DNA from: DATARH01 sp963789255
GTDB taxonomy: Bacteria > Pseudomonadota > Alphaproteobacteria > ATCC43930 > CGMCC-115725
Length of the DNA stretch: 64,000 nucleotides
NCBI GenBank assembly: GCA_963789255.1
Contig: CAWBJW010000002.1
Span: forward strand, 620,001-684,000
Direction of reading: 5' to 3'
This document shows positions 48,849-57,668 of the stretch, one piece after another. The number at the start of each line of letters is the position of its first letter. Position 1 is the stretch's first letter. The notes beneath the pieces are model-generated. The model saw only the letters and a program-made list of their open reading frames with translations. It was not told the DNA's origin and did not search any database. Both the position numbers and the translations under genes were made by a program.

Positions 48849-50140
48849 CGGCCGTCGCTCAATCGGCAAGCGACCGGGTGCTGGCGCGATTGATGCAATT
48901 GCACCCGAAAAAAATCGACCTGTCGCTCGATCGCATCGAGCGGCTCTTGGCCGCGCTCGGCGACCCGCACGAAAAGTTGCCGCCGGTCATTCATGTCGCC
49001 GGCACCAAGGGCAAGGGCTCGACCGTGGCGATCGTGCGCGCCTGCCTCGAAGCCGCCGGGTACCGCGTGCACGCCTATACCTCGCCGCATCTGGTGCGCT
49101 TCCACGAGCGCATCCGGCTGGCCGGCCGGCTGATCGACGAGGATGGCCTCCTCGCCGTGCTCGACGAATGCGAGCGCGCCAACCGGGGTCTGCCGATCAC
49201 CTTCTTCGAGATCACCAATGCCGCGGCGTTTGTGGCCTTTGCGCGCGTGCCGGCCGATATCGTGCTGCTCGAAGTCGGCGTCGGCGGGCGGCTCAATTCG
49301 ACCAATGTCGTGCGACATCCGGCGGTCACCGCGATTACCCCGGTTTCGCTCGACCATCAGGCGTTTCTCGGCGACACCGTTGCGGCAATCGCCGGCGAGA
49401 AGGCAGGAATTCTGAAGCCGCACGTCGTCGGGGTGATCGCGCCGCAGCCCCAGGAAGCGCAACGGGTCATCGAGGACCGCGCCGCCGCGATCGAGGCGCC
49501 GCTCTATCGTTCGGGGCAGGAATGGCGCTGCGCCGCCGCCGCTCGCGGGATGCGCTATGAGGGCCGCCGCTGGCGGCTCGATCTGCCGGCGCCGTCCTTG
49601 CTCGGAGCGCACCAGATCCTCAATGCCGGCACGGCGATCGCCTGTCTGGAGCAGCTCACGGGCTTTGCGCTGTCCGCGACCGCGATCGCCGATGGCTTGC
49701 GCCATATCGACTGGCCGGCGCGGCTCCAGCATCTGGAGCGCGGCCCGTTGCTCGACATCCTCCCTGGCGGCTGGGAATTGTGGCTCGACGGGGGTCACAA
49801 CCCGGCGGCCGGCGAGGTGCTCGGGGCGGTCGCGGCGGGCTGGCGGGATCGCCCGCTCGATCTTGTCGTCGGCATGCTGAATACCAAGGATGCGGCCGGC
49901 TTTCTCGCTCCGCTCGCACCCCATGCGCGCTCGCTCCATGCGGTCACCATACCGGGCGAGGAGAACCCGCTGCCGGCAGAGGCGATCGTGACGGCGGCCA
50001 TCTCGGTCGGGATCAGCGCCGCGCCGGCGGAATCGATCGCAGCGGCGCTGCGCGACATTATCGGCAGCGAGGAACCCGGGCGGGTGCTGATCTGCGGCTC
50101 GCTGCACCTGGCCGGCGTGGTGCTCGCCGAGAACGGATGA
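48845..50140 (+). CDS. folC: Bifunctional folylpolyglutamate/dihydrofolate synthase FolC
   Basis: A 431-residue Mur-ligase-family enzyme. IHVAGTKGKGSTVAIVRACL is the P-loop. AYTSPHLVRFHERIRLAG is the omega-loop region, VGVGGRLNSTNVV holds the folate site, and LDGGHNPAAGEVL is the C-terminal signature. It adds glutamate to dihydropteroate and folates. The gene overlaps accD and is followed on the opposite strand by trxA, the classic alphaproteobacterial neighbourhood. Confidence 0.96.
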
Positions 50141-50212
50141 CCACAGGTGCCGTCACAGCCCGGCGGCAGGGCACGGATAATCGTTCCGCCGGAAAAAGCG
50201 CGGCAGCAGTAG

Positions 50213-50533
50213 CTACAGGACCAATTCGACCCATTCGTAGAGCTTGCTTTTCGGCAACGCGCCGATCTTGGTGGCCGCAACCTGGCCGCCCTTGAACAGG
50301 ATCATCGTCGGAATGCCGCGCACGCCGTATTTGCGCGGCGTCTGCGGGTTCTCGTCGATGTTGACCTTGGCGACGGTCACCCGTCCGGCCATCTCGGTGG
50401 CGAGTTCGTCGAGAAACGGCGCGACCATTTTGCAGGGGCCGCACCACTCGGCCCAGAAATCGACAAGGACCGGCTCCTCGGCGCGCAGCACCACGGCATC
50501 GAAGCTGCTGTCGCTGACTGCCGTCGGCTTCAT
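50213..50533 (-). CDS. trxA: Thioredoxin TrxA
   Basis: A 106-residue classical thioredoxin with active site VDFWAEWCGPCKMVAPF (Cys-Gly-Pro-Cys) near residue 31 and the cis-proline in VRGIPTMILFKGG. The gene is convergent with folC. An AGAGAGGAC Shine-Dalgarno-like sequence precedes the ATG. It reduces disulfides in the cytoplasm and may supply electrons to the class II reductase encoded elsewhere in the window. Confidence 0.97.
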   Translation of the reverse strand: MKPTAVSDSSFDAVVLRAEEPVLVDFWAEWCGPCKMVAPFLDELATEMAGRVTVAKVNIDENPQTPRKYGVRGIPTMILFKGGQVAATKIGALPKSKLYEWVELVL

Positions 50534-50661
50534 CGCAAAGTCCTCTCTGTGATCCTGGCTGACATTAGGGGAGCCGGAAATCCGGCGTCAAGGCGGGTCC
50601 CCAAGGGGTAGTGCCTTAGTTTGAAATCGGCCGATCCTTGCGGCTGGTATCGCGTTCCCAG

Positions 50662-51015
50662 CTACAACGTCTGCCACGCAAGCATCGAAATTTTGCCGTC
50701 GGCTTGGGTCCTAAACTCAAAACTGGCGGTAACATTCTGGAATACGACCTTATATACTTGATGACCATTTTCACTACCTATGTAGGTTATGCCTACAGTT
50801 GCTCCATAGCTGTTTAGGAGCGCGCTATCATTGACCCGATGCGCTTCTATAGCAAGTCTCATCTGGAGATTAAATGGAGTGAGGTCAACTGGATCGGATC
50901 GCAATGCTTCTATAGCCCACCTGAATAGAGCTTCGTTGGGTGGCCCGGCAGTCTGAGCATTCGCTTGGAGGGAACCTGCCAAGACGATAACGATTGCATA
51001 AAGCCACGTCTTCAT
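50662..51015 (-). CDS. Small exported protein of unknown function
   Basis: A 117-residue protein with a signal peptide (MKTWLYAIVIVLAGSLQANA). The mature part reads EALFRWAIEALRSDPVDLTP, then YIGSENGHQVYKVVFQNVTA and FEFRTQADGKISMLAW, a likely small alpha+beta fold. Not recognised. A GGGGGACC sits before the ATG. The gene is lower in GC than its neighbours and stands alone between trxA and the deacetylase, both on the same strand. Confidence 0.6.
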   Translation of the reverse strand: MKTWLYAIVIVLAGSLQANAQTAGPPNEALFRWAIEALRSDPVDLTPFNLQMRLAIEAHRVNDSALLNSYGATVGITYIGSENGHQVYKVVFQNVTASFEFRTQADGKISMLAWQTL

Positions 51016-51124
51016 TTGGTCCCCCTTTCCCGCAATTTCAACCTGATTCGCTGCCCCCCAACGGCTCCGAGCAGGCGAGATATGACCAAAGGGGATGGCT
51101 CGCGCCCGGGGACCCAATACGGGT

Positions 51125-52051
51125 TCAGCCGGCATGCTCCTTCGCCCACCCCGCCACCTCGGCGTGGGTGGCGAACCATATCCCGGGCCGCGACTGAGCG
51201 AGGCGGATCAGCTCCTCGACGATCCAGATCCGCGAGCGGTAGCCGATCACATGCGGGTGCATCGTCAGCTGAAACAACCCACCCTCGTCATAGGCCGCGT
51301 CGAACTCGCGCCGGAAGATGTCGAACACATCGGCGGGTGGTGTGTAGGGGCGCAACGCCGAAAACCGGTTCATCATGAAATACACCGCGTCGTCGCGCAC
51401 CCATTCGACCGGCAGTTCGACGACGCCGCATGGGCTCCCGTCGAGCAGCAGCTCATAGCAATCCTCGTCCGACATCAGCGAGGAATCGTAGAGGAGGCCC
51501 ATCTCCGCCGCGATCGCCAGCGTGTTCCAGCTAAAATCCCAGGATGGGGTGCGCAAGCCGACCGGGCGGACGCCGCCGACCTTCTCCAGCGCATCGGCCG
51601 AGCGCAGCATCAGATCGCGTTCGGCCTCGTAGGGCAGCACCGAGTTCAGCTCGTGGATCCAGCCGTGAATGCCGATTTCGTGGCCCTCGGCAATGATCCG
51701 GCGCTGCTCGTCCGGGTGGATCAGCGCGGTGACCGCCGGGACGTAGAACGTCGCCGTGACCCCATAGCGTTCGAGCAGCTTGAGGATGCGGGGCACGCCG
51801 ACCCGATTGCCGTACTGACCCCAGGCGAGGCGCCCGATCGATTTGCCGCCGTCGCGCAAATCGCTGGTCTCATGGTCGCTGTCGAACGACAGCGCGACCG
51901 CACAGCGGGCGCCGCCCGGCCACTCGCGCGGGCGCAGCGGGCGTCCGGCACGCACCCGTCCGACAAGCTTGCGCCAATGCTCCTCGGGCCACTGCCACGG
52001 TTCGAGATCGGATGCCGGCCGGGTCATGGGCCGGGTCATGGATCGGGTCAT
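51125..52051 (-). CDS. Polysaccharide deacetylase family protein (allantoinase/PuuE-like)
   Basis: About 308 residues. The NodB-type deacetylase fold is shown by AVALSFDSDHETSDLRDGG (catalytic Asp), GVTATFYVPAVTAL, GHEIGIHGWIHE (metal His), GLRTPSWDFSWNTLAIAAEM and LTMHPHVIGYRSR. These features match the putative urate-pathway/xylanase-deacetylase subgroup, so the substrate is uncertain. Translation could start at any of three repeated MTR codons (52051, 52039, 52027). The region upstream is tRNA-Pro. Confidence 0.86.
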   Translation of the reverse strand: MTRSMTRPMTRPASDLEPWQWPEEHWRKLVGRVRAGRPLRPREWPGGARCAVALSFDSDHETSDLRDGGKSIGRLAWGQYGNRVGVPRILKLLERYGVTATFYVPAVTALIHPDEQRRIIAEGHEIGIHGWIHELNSVLPYEAERDLMLRSADALEKVGGVRPVGLRTPSWDFSWNTLAIAAEMGLLYDSSLMSDEDCYELLLDGSPCGVVELPVEWVRDDAVYFMMNRFSALRPYTPPADVFDIFRREFDAAYDEGGLFQLTMHPHVIGYRSRIWIVEELIRLAQSRPGIWFATHAEVAGWAKEHAG

Positions 52052-52056
52052 GGCCT
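52021..52056. repeat. Three 12-bp tandem repeats over the start codon of the deacetylase gene
   Basis: Units GGGTCATGGGCC, GGGTCATGGATC and GGGTCATGGCCT each carry a start codon on the minus strand, all in one frame, encoding MTRSMTRPMTRP. The unit length keeps the frame, so the gene offers three equivalent start codons and could change their number by slippage. Confidence 0.8.
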
Positions 52057-52108
52057 GTCTCCCGCTGCGCTCGCGCCGCCCATCGGTCCATTGGCGGGGT
52101 GCCGAGAG

Positions 52109-52185
52109 TGGTCGGAGCGGAGAGATTCGAACTCTCGACCCCCAGCACCCCATGCTGATGCGCTACCAGGCTGCGCTACGCTCCG
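52109..52185 (-). tRNA. tRNA-Pro (anticodon GGG)
   Basis: The minus-strand sequence starts CGGAGCG and ends CGCTCCGACCA, giving a 7-bp acceptor stem, discriminator A and an encoded CCA. The anticodon arm TCAGC-ATGGGGT-GCTGG shows anticodon GGG, and GAGAG-TTCGAAT-CTCTC is the T arm. Total length is 77 bases. tRNA-Pro next to the merR/ihfA/fabH/plsX block is the usual alphaproteobacterial position. Confidence 0.96.
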
Positions 52186-52257
52186 ACCGGGGCTCTCTGG
52201 CGAGAGGGCACATCATATCGGCGCGGGACCCGGCGCGCAACGCGCCCGGCACAGGGC

Positions 52258-52794
52258 CTACGGCCGGCGACGCAGTTCGTCGAGCAATGTTCGCACTTCG
52301 AGCAGTTCGCGGCGGATCTCTTCGAGCGCCGCTTTGATGCTTTGATCTCTCGTATCTGGCGTTGCCGGGCGCCGCCGCGGGCGACGCGCCGGCTTTGCCG
52401 GGCCAGTGGGCGCATTTGGGGGCGCATTCGGCGGCTCGCCCGATGCCGCTGCCCGGCCGGCGGCGGCCTCCAACGGGAACAGGCTCGGGGACGCCGGATC
52501 GATCCCGGCCGGGCTGCCGCCGGCGGCAACCGCCAGGAGACGCTGCACGCCGCGGATCGTGTAGCCGTCCTGGTAGAGGCATTGCCGGATGCGGCGCAGC
52601 AGGACGATGTCCTCCGGCCGGTAGTAACGCCGCCCGCCGCCGCGTTTCAGCGGCTTCAGTTGCGGAAATTTCGACTCCCAAAAGCGCAGCACATGCGCCG
52701 GCAGGTCGAGGTCGTCGGCGACCTCGCCGATCGTGCGAAACGCCAAAGCGCCCTTGGCCGGCCGAACCGGCGCAGTCTCGCCTGTCTCGCTCAC
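52258..52794 (-). CDS. MerR-family transcriptional regulator
   Basis: About 178 residues. The winged helix-turn-helix is FRTIGEVADDLDLPAHVLRF followed by WESKFPQLKPLKRGGGRRYY, the typical MerR N-terminus. The following GYTIRGVQRLLAVAAGG begins the dimer helix. A Pro/Ala/Arg-rich linker and a C-terminal helix (KAALEEIRRELLEVRTLLDE) complete it. The GTG start inside the ihfA end (TGAGGTGAGC) is preferred because the domain begins soon after. This gene accompanies ihfA in most alphaproteobacteria and lacks a visible ligand-binding domain. Confidence 0.88.
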   Translation of the reverse strand: MSETGETAPVRPAKGALAFRTIGEVADDLDLPAHVLRFWESKFPQLKPLKRGGGRRYYRPEDIVLLRRIRQCLYQDGYTIRGVQRLLAVAAGGSPAGIDPASPSLFPLEAAAGRAAASGEPPNAPPNAPTGPAKPARRPRRRPATPDTRDQSIKAALEEIRRELLEVRTLLDELRRRP

Positions 52795-52795
52795 C

Positions 52796-53149
52796 TCAGG
52801 CAGGCGCCGCCTTCGCGGCGCCCGATCTGCCGGGTCCGGACTGCCCGGGCTGATTGAGGCCGTCATTGATCTGATGCTTCAGCGCATGCGAGGCGCGGAA
52901 GACCAGGACCCGGCGGGGGCTGATCGGCACCTCCTGGCCGGTCTTCGGGTTGCGCCCGACGCGCTGTCCCTTCTGGCGAACGGCAAAGCTGCCAAAGGAC
53001 GAGATCTTGACCATCTCGCCGCGCTCCAGCGCATCCGAAATCTCGGCAATCACCAACTCGACGAGTTCGGCCGACTCGTTGCGCGAGAGACCGACCTCTT
53101 GATAAACCGCCTCGGTGAGCTGAGCGCGGGTAACCGTATGACCGGCCAT
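52796..53149 (-). CDS. ihfA: Integration host factor alpha subunit IhfA
   Basis: A 117-residue DNA-bending protein. TRAQLTEAVYQEVGLSRNES and GEMVKISSFGSFAVRQKGQR followed by GRNPKTGQEVPISPRRVLVF are the classic alpha-subunit motifs, with the intercalating proline in RNPKTG. The C-terminal tail (QPGQSGPGRSGAAKAAPA) is longer than in E. coli. Its stop sits two bases before the merR GTG. A promoter-like element lies upstream. Confidence 0.96.
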   Translation of the reverse strand: MAGHTVTRAQLTEAVYQEVGLSRNESAELVELVIAEISDALERGEMVKISSFGSFAVRQKGQRVGRNPKTGQEVPISPRRVLVFRASHALKHQINDGLNQPGQSGPGRSGAAKAAPA

Positions 53150-53173
53150 GACACCCTCCCCCTGCTGTCGAAA

Positions 53174-53202
53174 AGGTTATCCCGACCGAAAAAATTCGTC
53201 AA
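53174..53202 (-). promoter_or_regulatory. Candidate promoter of ihfA-merR
   Basis: On the minus strand TTGACG (53197-53202) and TAACCT (53174-53179) are 17 bases apart, about 25 bases upstream of the ihfA start. The fit to the alphaproteobacterial housekeeping consensus is good at -35 and moderate at -10. Confidence 0.35.
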
Positions 53203-53252
53203 ATTACAAAGCGTTGCCGAGGATTTTTAGTCGCCGGATTTTTCCGGTCATC

Positions 53253-54249
53253 CTACCAACGCACAACGCTGGCTCCCCAGGTGAGCCCGCCGCCCAGCGC
53301 CTCCATCAGGATGAGATGGCCGGGCCGAATCCGGCCGTCGCCCACCGCCTCATCAAGGGCCAGCGGGATCGAAGCCGCCGAGGTGTTGGCATGGCGCTCG
53401 ATCGTGAGGATGGTCCGGTCCGCCGACAGCCCGAGCTTGCGTCCGACCGCGTCGATGATGCGCGTGTTCGCTTGATGCGGCACCAGCCAATCGATATCAG
53501 AGGGGCTCAGCCCGTTCGCCGCCAGGGCTTCGCCGACGACCTCGGTCAGGTGCTGAACCGCCTGGCGGAACACTTCGCGCCCTTCCATCCGCAGGAAGCC
53601 GGCGGTGCCGGTCGAGGACGGGCCGCCATCGACGTATAGAATGTCGTGCAGGCGGCCATCCGAATGCAGGTGGGTGGAAAGCACGCCCCGGCTGCTCGGC
53701 CCGTCGCCGTTCGGTCCATTGGGCGCCCCGCCTGGGACCGCATTCAACACGACCGCCCCTGCTCCATCGCCGAACAGGACACAGGTGCCGCGATCCGTCC
53801 AGTCGAGAATACGCGAAAAGGTCTCGGCTCCGATCACCAGCGCGGTGCGCGCCTGACCCAACCGCAACGCGTTGTCGGCAACCGCGAGCGCGAAGATGAA
53901 CCCCGAGCATACCGCTTGCACGTCGAAAGCGGCGCCTCGCTTCATCCCCGAGCTGTGCCTGCACCTTGACCGCGGTCGACGGGAAGGTCTCGTCGGGAGT
54001 TGCCGTCGCGAGCACGATCAGATCGAGGTCGCTGGCGCTCATCCCGGCCCGCTCGAGCGCGCGGCGCGCGGCGCGCGAGGCAAGGTCCGAGGTCAGCTCG
54101 CCCTTGGCGGCGATGCGCCGCTCGCCGATCCCGGTGCGTTGCCGGATCCAGGAATCCGAGGTGTCGAGCTGGGCGGCCAACTCGTCGTTGGTGAGCACGC
54201 GCTCGGGGAGATAACCGCCGCAGCCGGCAATCTGGGAGCGCAGAATCAT
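53253..54249 (-). CDS. fabH: 3-oxoacyl-ACP synthase III FabH, with a one-base frameshift
   Basis: Starts fatty acid synthesis by condensing acetyl-CoA with malonyl-ACP. About 331 residues after correction. The first frame gives ILRSQIAGCGGYLPERVLTN, SDSWIRQRTGIGERR and FPSTAVKVQAQLG. The next frame gives AFDVQAVCSGFIFALAVADN (active-site Cys), WLVPHQANTRIIDAVGRKLG (His) and RHANTSAASIPLAL (Asn). Removing one C of the run 53946-53949 joins them as QLGMKRGAAFDVQAV. plsX lies just upstream on the same strand. FabH is essential in most bacteria, so a sequencing error is the simplest explanation of the break. Confidence 0.94.
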
Positions 54250-54259
54250 GCCGACGCGG

Positions 54260-55306
54260 TCACATCGCCGCCGACCGCTCGGGCGCCGGCCCCGCGTCGA
54301 GGCGCGCCAGCTCGTCACCGATCTTCTGCAGGAAACCGTTTACCTTGAGATCGATCGCGACGCCGATCGCGTTGGCGAACCCGAAAGCATCGGTCGAACC
54401 ATGGCTTTTGACCGCAATACCGGCCAACCCGAGAAACATCGCCCCGTTATAGCGACGCGGGTCGAGGCGCACCGCCAATTTCTTCAGCGCCCCCCGGGCA
54501 AAGACATAACCGATGCGCGCCGCAAGCGAGTGGTGGAACGAGGCGCGCAGCGATTCGCTGAACAGCTTGGCCAGCCCTTCCACCGCCTTCAACGTGATGT
54601 TTCCGGTAAAGCCGTCGGTGACGATGACGTCGACCGTTCCCGCTGCGATGTCGTTGCCCTCGATAAAGCCGTGGAACCGGATCGGCGTCATCCCGCCGCG
54701 CAACCGCGCGCTGGCGCCGCGCACCGCGTCGTTTCCCTTGAGGTCTTCCGAACCGACATTCAACAGCCCGACCGTCGGTTGCGCCAGTCCCAGAACGGTG
54801 CGAGCGAAGACGTCGCCCATCAGCGCGAACTGGACGAGATTTTCGGCGTCGCATTCGACATTGGCGCCGAGGTCGAGCATCACGCTCTCGCCGCGCCGGG
54901 TCGGGACAAAGCTTGCGATCGCCGGGCGATCGATGCCGGGCAAGGTTTTGAACACGAATTTCGCGATTGCCATCAGCGCGCCGGTGTTGCCGGCGGACAC
55001 GACGCCATCGGCGCGACCATCCGCCACCGCATCGATCGCCAGTCGCATGCTCGACCGTCGCCCGATGCGCAGCGCCAGCGACGGCTTCGCGTTGGCCGCC
55101 ACCGCCTCTTCCGTATGGTACAGCGTCGCCGCTTGCGCCAGCCGCGGCAGCTTGGTCAAGAGCGGCATGACCTGGGTTTCGTCGCCGAACAGCAGGAAAC
55201 GCGCGTTGGGATAGCGTTGCAGTGCGATATCGGCGCCGTTCAGCACCATCGCCGGAGCATGATCGCCGCCCATTGCATCGAGGGCGATGGTGATGCTGTC
55301 GCTCAC
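54260..55306 (-). CDS. plsX: Phosphate acyltransferase PlsX
   Basis: A 348-residue soluble acyltransferase making acyl-phosphate for PlsY. ITIALDAMGGDHAPAMVLNG at the N-terminus, ADGVVSAGNTGALMAIAKFV, MLDLGANVECDAENL and VDVIVTDGFTGNITLKAVEG are family signatures. It starts with GTG. It lies between rpmF and fabH in the conserved rpmF-plsX-fabH order, with a 10-base gap to fabH. Confidence 0.97.
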   Translation of the reverse strand: MSDSITIALDAMGGDHAPAMVLNGADIALQRYPNARFLLFGDETQVMPLLTKLPRLAQAATLYHTEEAVAANAKPSLALRIGRRSSMRLAIDAVADGRADGVVSAGNTGALMAIAKFVFKTLPGIDRPAIASFVPTRRGESVMLDLGANVECDAENLVQFALMGDVFARTVLGLAQPTVGLLNVGSEDLKGNDAVRGASARLRGGMTPIRFHGFIEGNDIAAGTVDVIVTDGFTGNITLKAVEGLAKLFSESLRASFHHSLAARIGYVFARGALKKLAVRLDPRRYNGAMFLGLAGIAVKSHGSTDAFGFANAIGVAIDLKVNGFLQKIGDELARLDAGPAPERSAAM

Positions 55307-55336
55307 CGCGCGCCTGCCTTCCCGGCCTGCGGCGGG

Positions 55337-55525
55337 CTAGGATGTAGGGGCCGGCGGCGGCGTAACCTCGCGCCCGTCGTAGGATCCGCATGACGGGCAC
55401 AGATGATGCGGCCGCTTGAGTTCGCCGCAATCCGGGCATTCGGCATAGGCCGGCGAGCGCAGTGCATGATGCGAGCGGCGCATATTGCGGCGCGATGGCG
55501 AGGTTTTCTTTTTCGGAACGGCCAT
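55337..55525 (-). CDS. rpmF: 50S ribosomal protein bL32
   Basis: A 62-residue bL32. MAVPKKKTSPSRRNMRRSHH is the canonical start. Zinc ligands are in ECPDCGELKRPHHLCPSCGS (two Cys-x-x-Cys), so this is the zinc-binding form, while bL31 in the same window is zinc-free. It is first in the rpmF-plsX-fabH transcript. Confidence 0.98.
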   Translation of the reverse strand: MAVPKKKTSPSRRNMRRSHHALRSPAYAECPDCGELKRPHHLCPSCGSYDGREVTPPPAPTS

Positions 55526-55560
55526 GATCGTCTCGTCGGAGGCTGCGCGCAGAGTTCGAA

Positions 55561-55589
55561 TACTTAGCCAAATTCTGCGGCGGCGGCAA
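55561..55589 (-). promoter_or_regulatory. Candidate promoter of rpmF-plsX-fabH
   Basis: On the minus strand TTGCCG (55584-55589) and TAAGTA (55561-55566) are separated by 17 bases and lie 36 bases upstream of the rpmF start. The match is moderate. Confidence 0.3.
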
Positions 55590-55851
55590 CAGCTATGGAA
55601 CCCGCGCCAGCCAGGGTTGCTTTGACAGGGGGCTATGGGTCGCCCTTGTACCTGACCTCTCTCGTCGGTCTGCTGATTAAGCTGCCGGTAACGTTTATCG
55701 GCCCGAACGCTTACGCCGTACCGTCACCGGCGATGGGTTTGCCGAGCGTCGAGGCAACCAAGCCGGGCCGCTGAACCGAAGCCGACCCCATCGCAGACAT
55801 GGTTGAACCCGCGCCAGGCGGGGTCAGCCGGGGGTTGGCTTCGTCTCGCGT
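55590..55851. other. Non-coding interval between rpmF and the DUF177 gene
   Basis: No convincing gene. The sequence GAACCCGCGCCAG occurs twice in direct orientation (55598-55610 and 55805-55817), each followed by a similar GGGTTG or GGGGTC stretch, so the interval contains a small duplication. The minus-strand end of the DUF177 transcript and the promoter of rpmF must both lie here. Confidence 0.5.
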
Positions 55852-56373
55852 TCAGCGGCCGCGGCGATCGACCAGCCGCGACAGCGCGGCAAACGGACCG
55901 GGATCGTCCGGCAGCGATGGCTCGGCCTCAACGTCCGCGCCGGAGCTGCGCGGGAAGAGCGGCAGCGCCAGCGCGAATTCCTGGGCAACGGCCTCGCCGA
56001 TATCGATCGTGTCGCCGACCATCGGCTCGAAGCCAACCTCGTCCTCGGCGAACGTGCCCGCTTCCTCCTCTGCGCCGGGCGGTCCGTAAAGCAAGGCGAA
56101 CTGCTCCGACACCGCGCCGTCGATCGGATCGAGGGTCACGACGCAGCTTTGGACGAATTCGGCAGCAAACGCGGCGCGCAGCAGGAAGCTGTCCTGCCCC
56201 TGGCGGACCAGTTCGACCACTGCAGACAGCCGGTCCACGGCAACAAGGCCGAAGCGCCGGGCGAGTGCCGCGCGCTCAGCCTCGGTTGCGGCGATCTCCC
56301 GGCGAAACCGCTCCGGCCCCAGCCGCGCCAGTGCGATGGGGCGCGAGAATTCCGGCGCCGCCATGCCGGTCAT
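55852..56373 (-). CDS. DUF177/YceD-family protein
   Basis: About 173 residues. EFSRPIALARLGPERFRREI, VRQGQDSFLLRAAFAAEFVQ and CVVTLDPIDGAVSEQFALLY are DUF177 landmarks, and the acidic EDEVGFEPMVGDTIDIGEAV is also conserved. The gene normally precedes rpmF and is thought to act in 23S rRNA/ribosome or cofactor biogenesis, unproven here. The ATG at 56373 overlaps the upstream stop as ATGA. Further in-frame ATGs at 56385, 56397 and 56409 lie in a 12-bp repeat. Confidence 0.87.
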   Translation of the reverse strand: MTGMAAPEFSRPIALARLGPERFRREIAATEAERAALARRFGLVAVDRLSAVVELVRQGQDSFLLRAAFAAEFVQSCVVTLDPIDGAVSEQFALLYGPPGAEEEAGTFAEDEVGFEPMVGDTIDIGEAVAQEFALALPLFPRSSGADVEAEPSLPDDPGPFAALSRLVDRRGR

Positions 56374-56966
56374 CGCCCTGGGCATCGCCCGCGGCATCGC
56401 CCGCGGCATCGCTCTTCCGCCGTTGCGCCTGCCGCCGGCACGGGCGGATCGCCAAACGAGACTTGACCGGCAAGCAGTTCTGCCGCGCCCTGCCGGTCGA
56501 GCCGTGCCGCCTCGCGGCGCACATATCCCGCCATCGTCGCGAGGCGGGCGAGGGTCGGCGGTGCGGTACCGAAGAGGTTGCGCGCGAGCGCCGGCTGCAA
56601 CCCCGCATCATCCGCTGCCAGCCCCCGTTCATAGGCGGCGACGCGGCCGTAAAAGGCCTCCACCATGCGCTTGACCTCGCGGCCGACGCTGAGATCGCCG
56701 GTGCCTATCTCGCGCAGCGATCGGTCGAAATCGGCAAACATCGTATCGAAAAAGCGCTGGGCCAAAGGTGCCGCTTGTGGCCGTTCGCGCTTCAGCCGAT
56801 GGAGGTAAAGAAAGGCGTGCAGACAGATCAGCTCAAAGCGGCCGTCGAGCGTATCCGGGACCCCGCCGTCGGTGAAAAAACCGGGCTGGCGCGCCTGCTC
56901 GACAACACGGCGATAAGCAAGCTCGGCCGCCTTGCGCACAGGATCGGGTCTAAACGAGGTGAACAT
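56370..56966 (-). CDS. Ubiquinol-cytochrome c chaperone (CBP3-like)
   Basis: A 198-residue protein of the Ubiq_cyt_C_chap family, needed for cytochrome b maturation in the bc1 complex. It contains AAELAYRRVVEQARQPGFFT, GRFELICLHAFLYLHRLKRE and AQRFFDTMFADFDRSLREIG followed by VKRMVEAFYGRVAAYERGL, the helical signature. The C-terminus runs through a repeat-encoded arginine/cysteine tail. It is divergent from bamE, as in most alphaproteobacteria. Confidence 0.92.
   Translation of the reverse strand: MFTSFRPDPVRKAAELAYRRVVEQARQPGFFTDGGVPDTLDGRFELICLHAFLYLHRLKRERPQAAPLAQRFFDTMFADFDRSLREIGTGDLSVGREVKRMVEAFYGRVAAYERGLAADDAGLQPALARNLFGTAPPTLARLATMAGYVRREAARLDRQGAAELLAGQVSFGDPPVPAAGATAEERCRGRCRGRCPGR
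56371..56413. repeat. 12-bp tandem repeats over the start codon of the DUF177 gene
   Basis: Units CATCGCCCTGGG, CATCGCCCGCGG (twice) and a partial fourth each place an ATG in the same minus-strand frame, encoding MPRAMPRAMPRAM before the conserved start. The repeats also encode the C-terminal residues of the upstream chaperone gene in another frame (RCRGRCRGRCPGR). Confidence 0.85.
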
Positions 56967-57093
56967 TTCCGTCGGTCACGGCCAAATCAACACATTACCA
57001 GGGCGTTGACAGCAGCACGCCCTGCGCTAAAGTAAAGCCGAGACATGGCCCAAGCCCATCCCTATTTCAACACAACCGTGGTATCCCTGCCCC

Positions 57094-57642
57094 GTGATCC
57101 GCAGAGCCCTCCATAAGATGCCGCTTTCAGCTTCGGTTGCCGTGACGCTCGCTGCCGTCGGCCTCACGGCGTGCGCTGCAGACGTCAACCAGCGCGGCAA
57201 CCTCCCGGAACCCGACAAGCTCGCGGAAATCCATCCCGGCACCACCACCCGCGACCAAGTGGCCAAGATCCTCGGGACGCCCTCCAGTACCGGGGTCTTC
57301 GACGACAAGCAATGGTATTACATCAGCCGGCGGACCAGCCAGATTGCGTTCCTTGATCCGGACCTGTTGGACCAGCAGGTCTACATCGTCAACTTCAACG
57401 ATAAAGGGGTGGTCAAAGACGTCGCCCACAAGGGTCTGAAAGACGGGCGCGAGATCGAGCCCGCTCCCGGAGCCACGCCGGCGCCGGGGCGCGAACTGAC
57501 CTTCGTCGAGCAGGTGCTCGGCAATGTCGGTCGCTTCAACCAGGGCAGTTCGAGCAGCAGCGAGGGCGGCGGGAGCGAGAGCGGGGGCCCGTCCCGGCCG
57601 TCGGTCGGCGGCCCGAACCCGTACGTATCGGACCGTGAATGA
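57094..57642 (+). CDS. bamE: Outer membrane assembly lipoprotein BamE (SmpA/OmlA)
   Basis: About 182 residues. The GTG start gives a proper lipoprotein leader (MIRRALHKMPLSASVAVTLA, lipobox VGLTAC). A later ATG would lack the basic n-region. LAEIHPGTTTRDQVAKILG followed by PSSTGVFDDKQWYYISRRTS is the BamE core. The C-terminal extension (QGSSSSSEGGGSESGGPSRP) is low-complexity and not found in E. coli. It acts at the outer membrane with BamA/D. Confidence 0.93.
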   Translation: MIRRALHKMPLSASVAVTLAAVGLTACAADVNQRGNLPEPDKLAEIHPGTTTRDQVAKILGTPSSTGVFDDKQWYYISRRTSQIAFLDPDLLDQQVYIVNFNDKGVVKDVAHKGLKDGREIEPAPGATPAPGRELTFVEQVLGNVGRFNQGSSSSSEGGGSESGGPSRPSVGGPNPYVSDRE

Positions 57643-57668
57643 TGGGTGGGCGCGCTGCGAGCGCGCAC

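Noticed and set aside
50160..50192. CCGGCGG/CCGCCGG hairpin between folC and trxA as a terminator
   Set aside because: The loop is long (19 bases) and the A-run lies on the wrong side for folC. For trxA no T-run follows. Too weak to list.
53234..53247. CCGGATTTTTCCGG hairpin after fabH as a terminator
   Set aside because: The stem is only five base pairs and no T-run follows on the minus strand.
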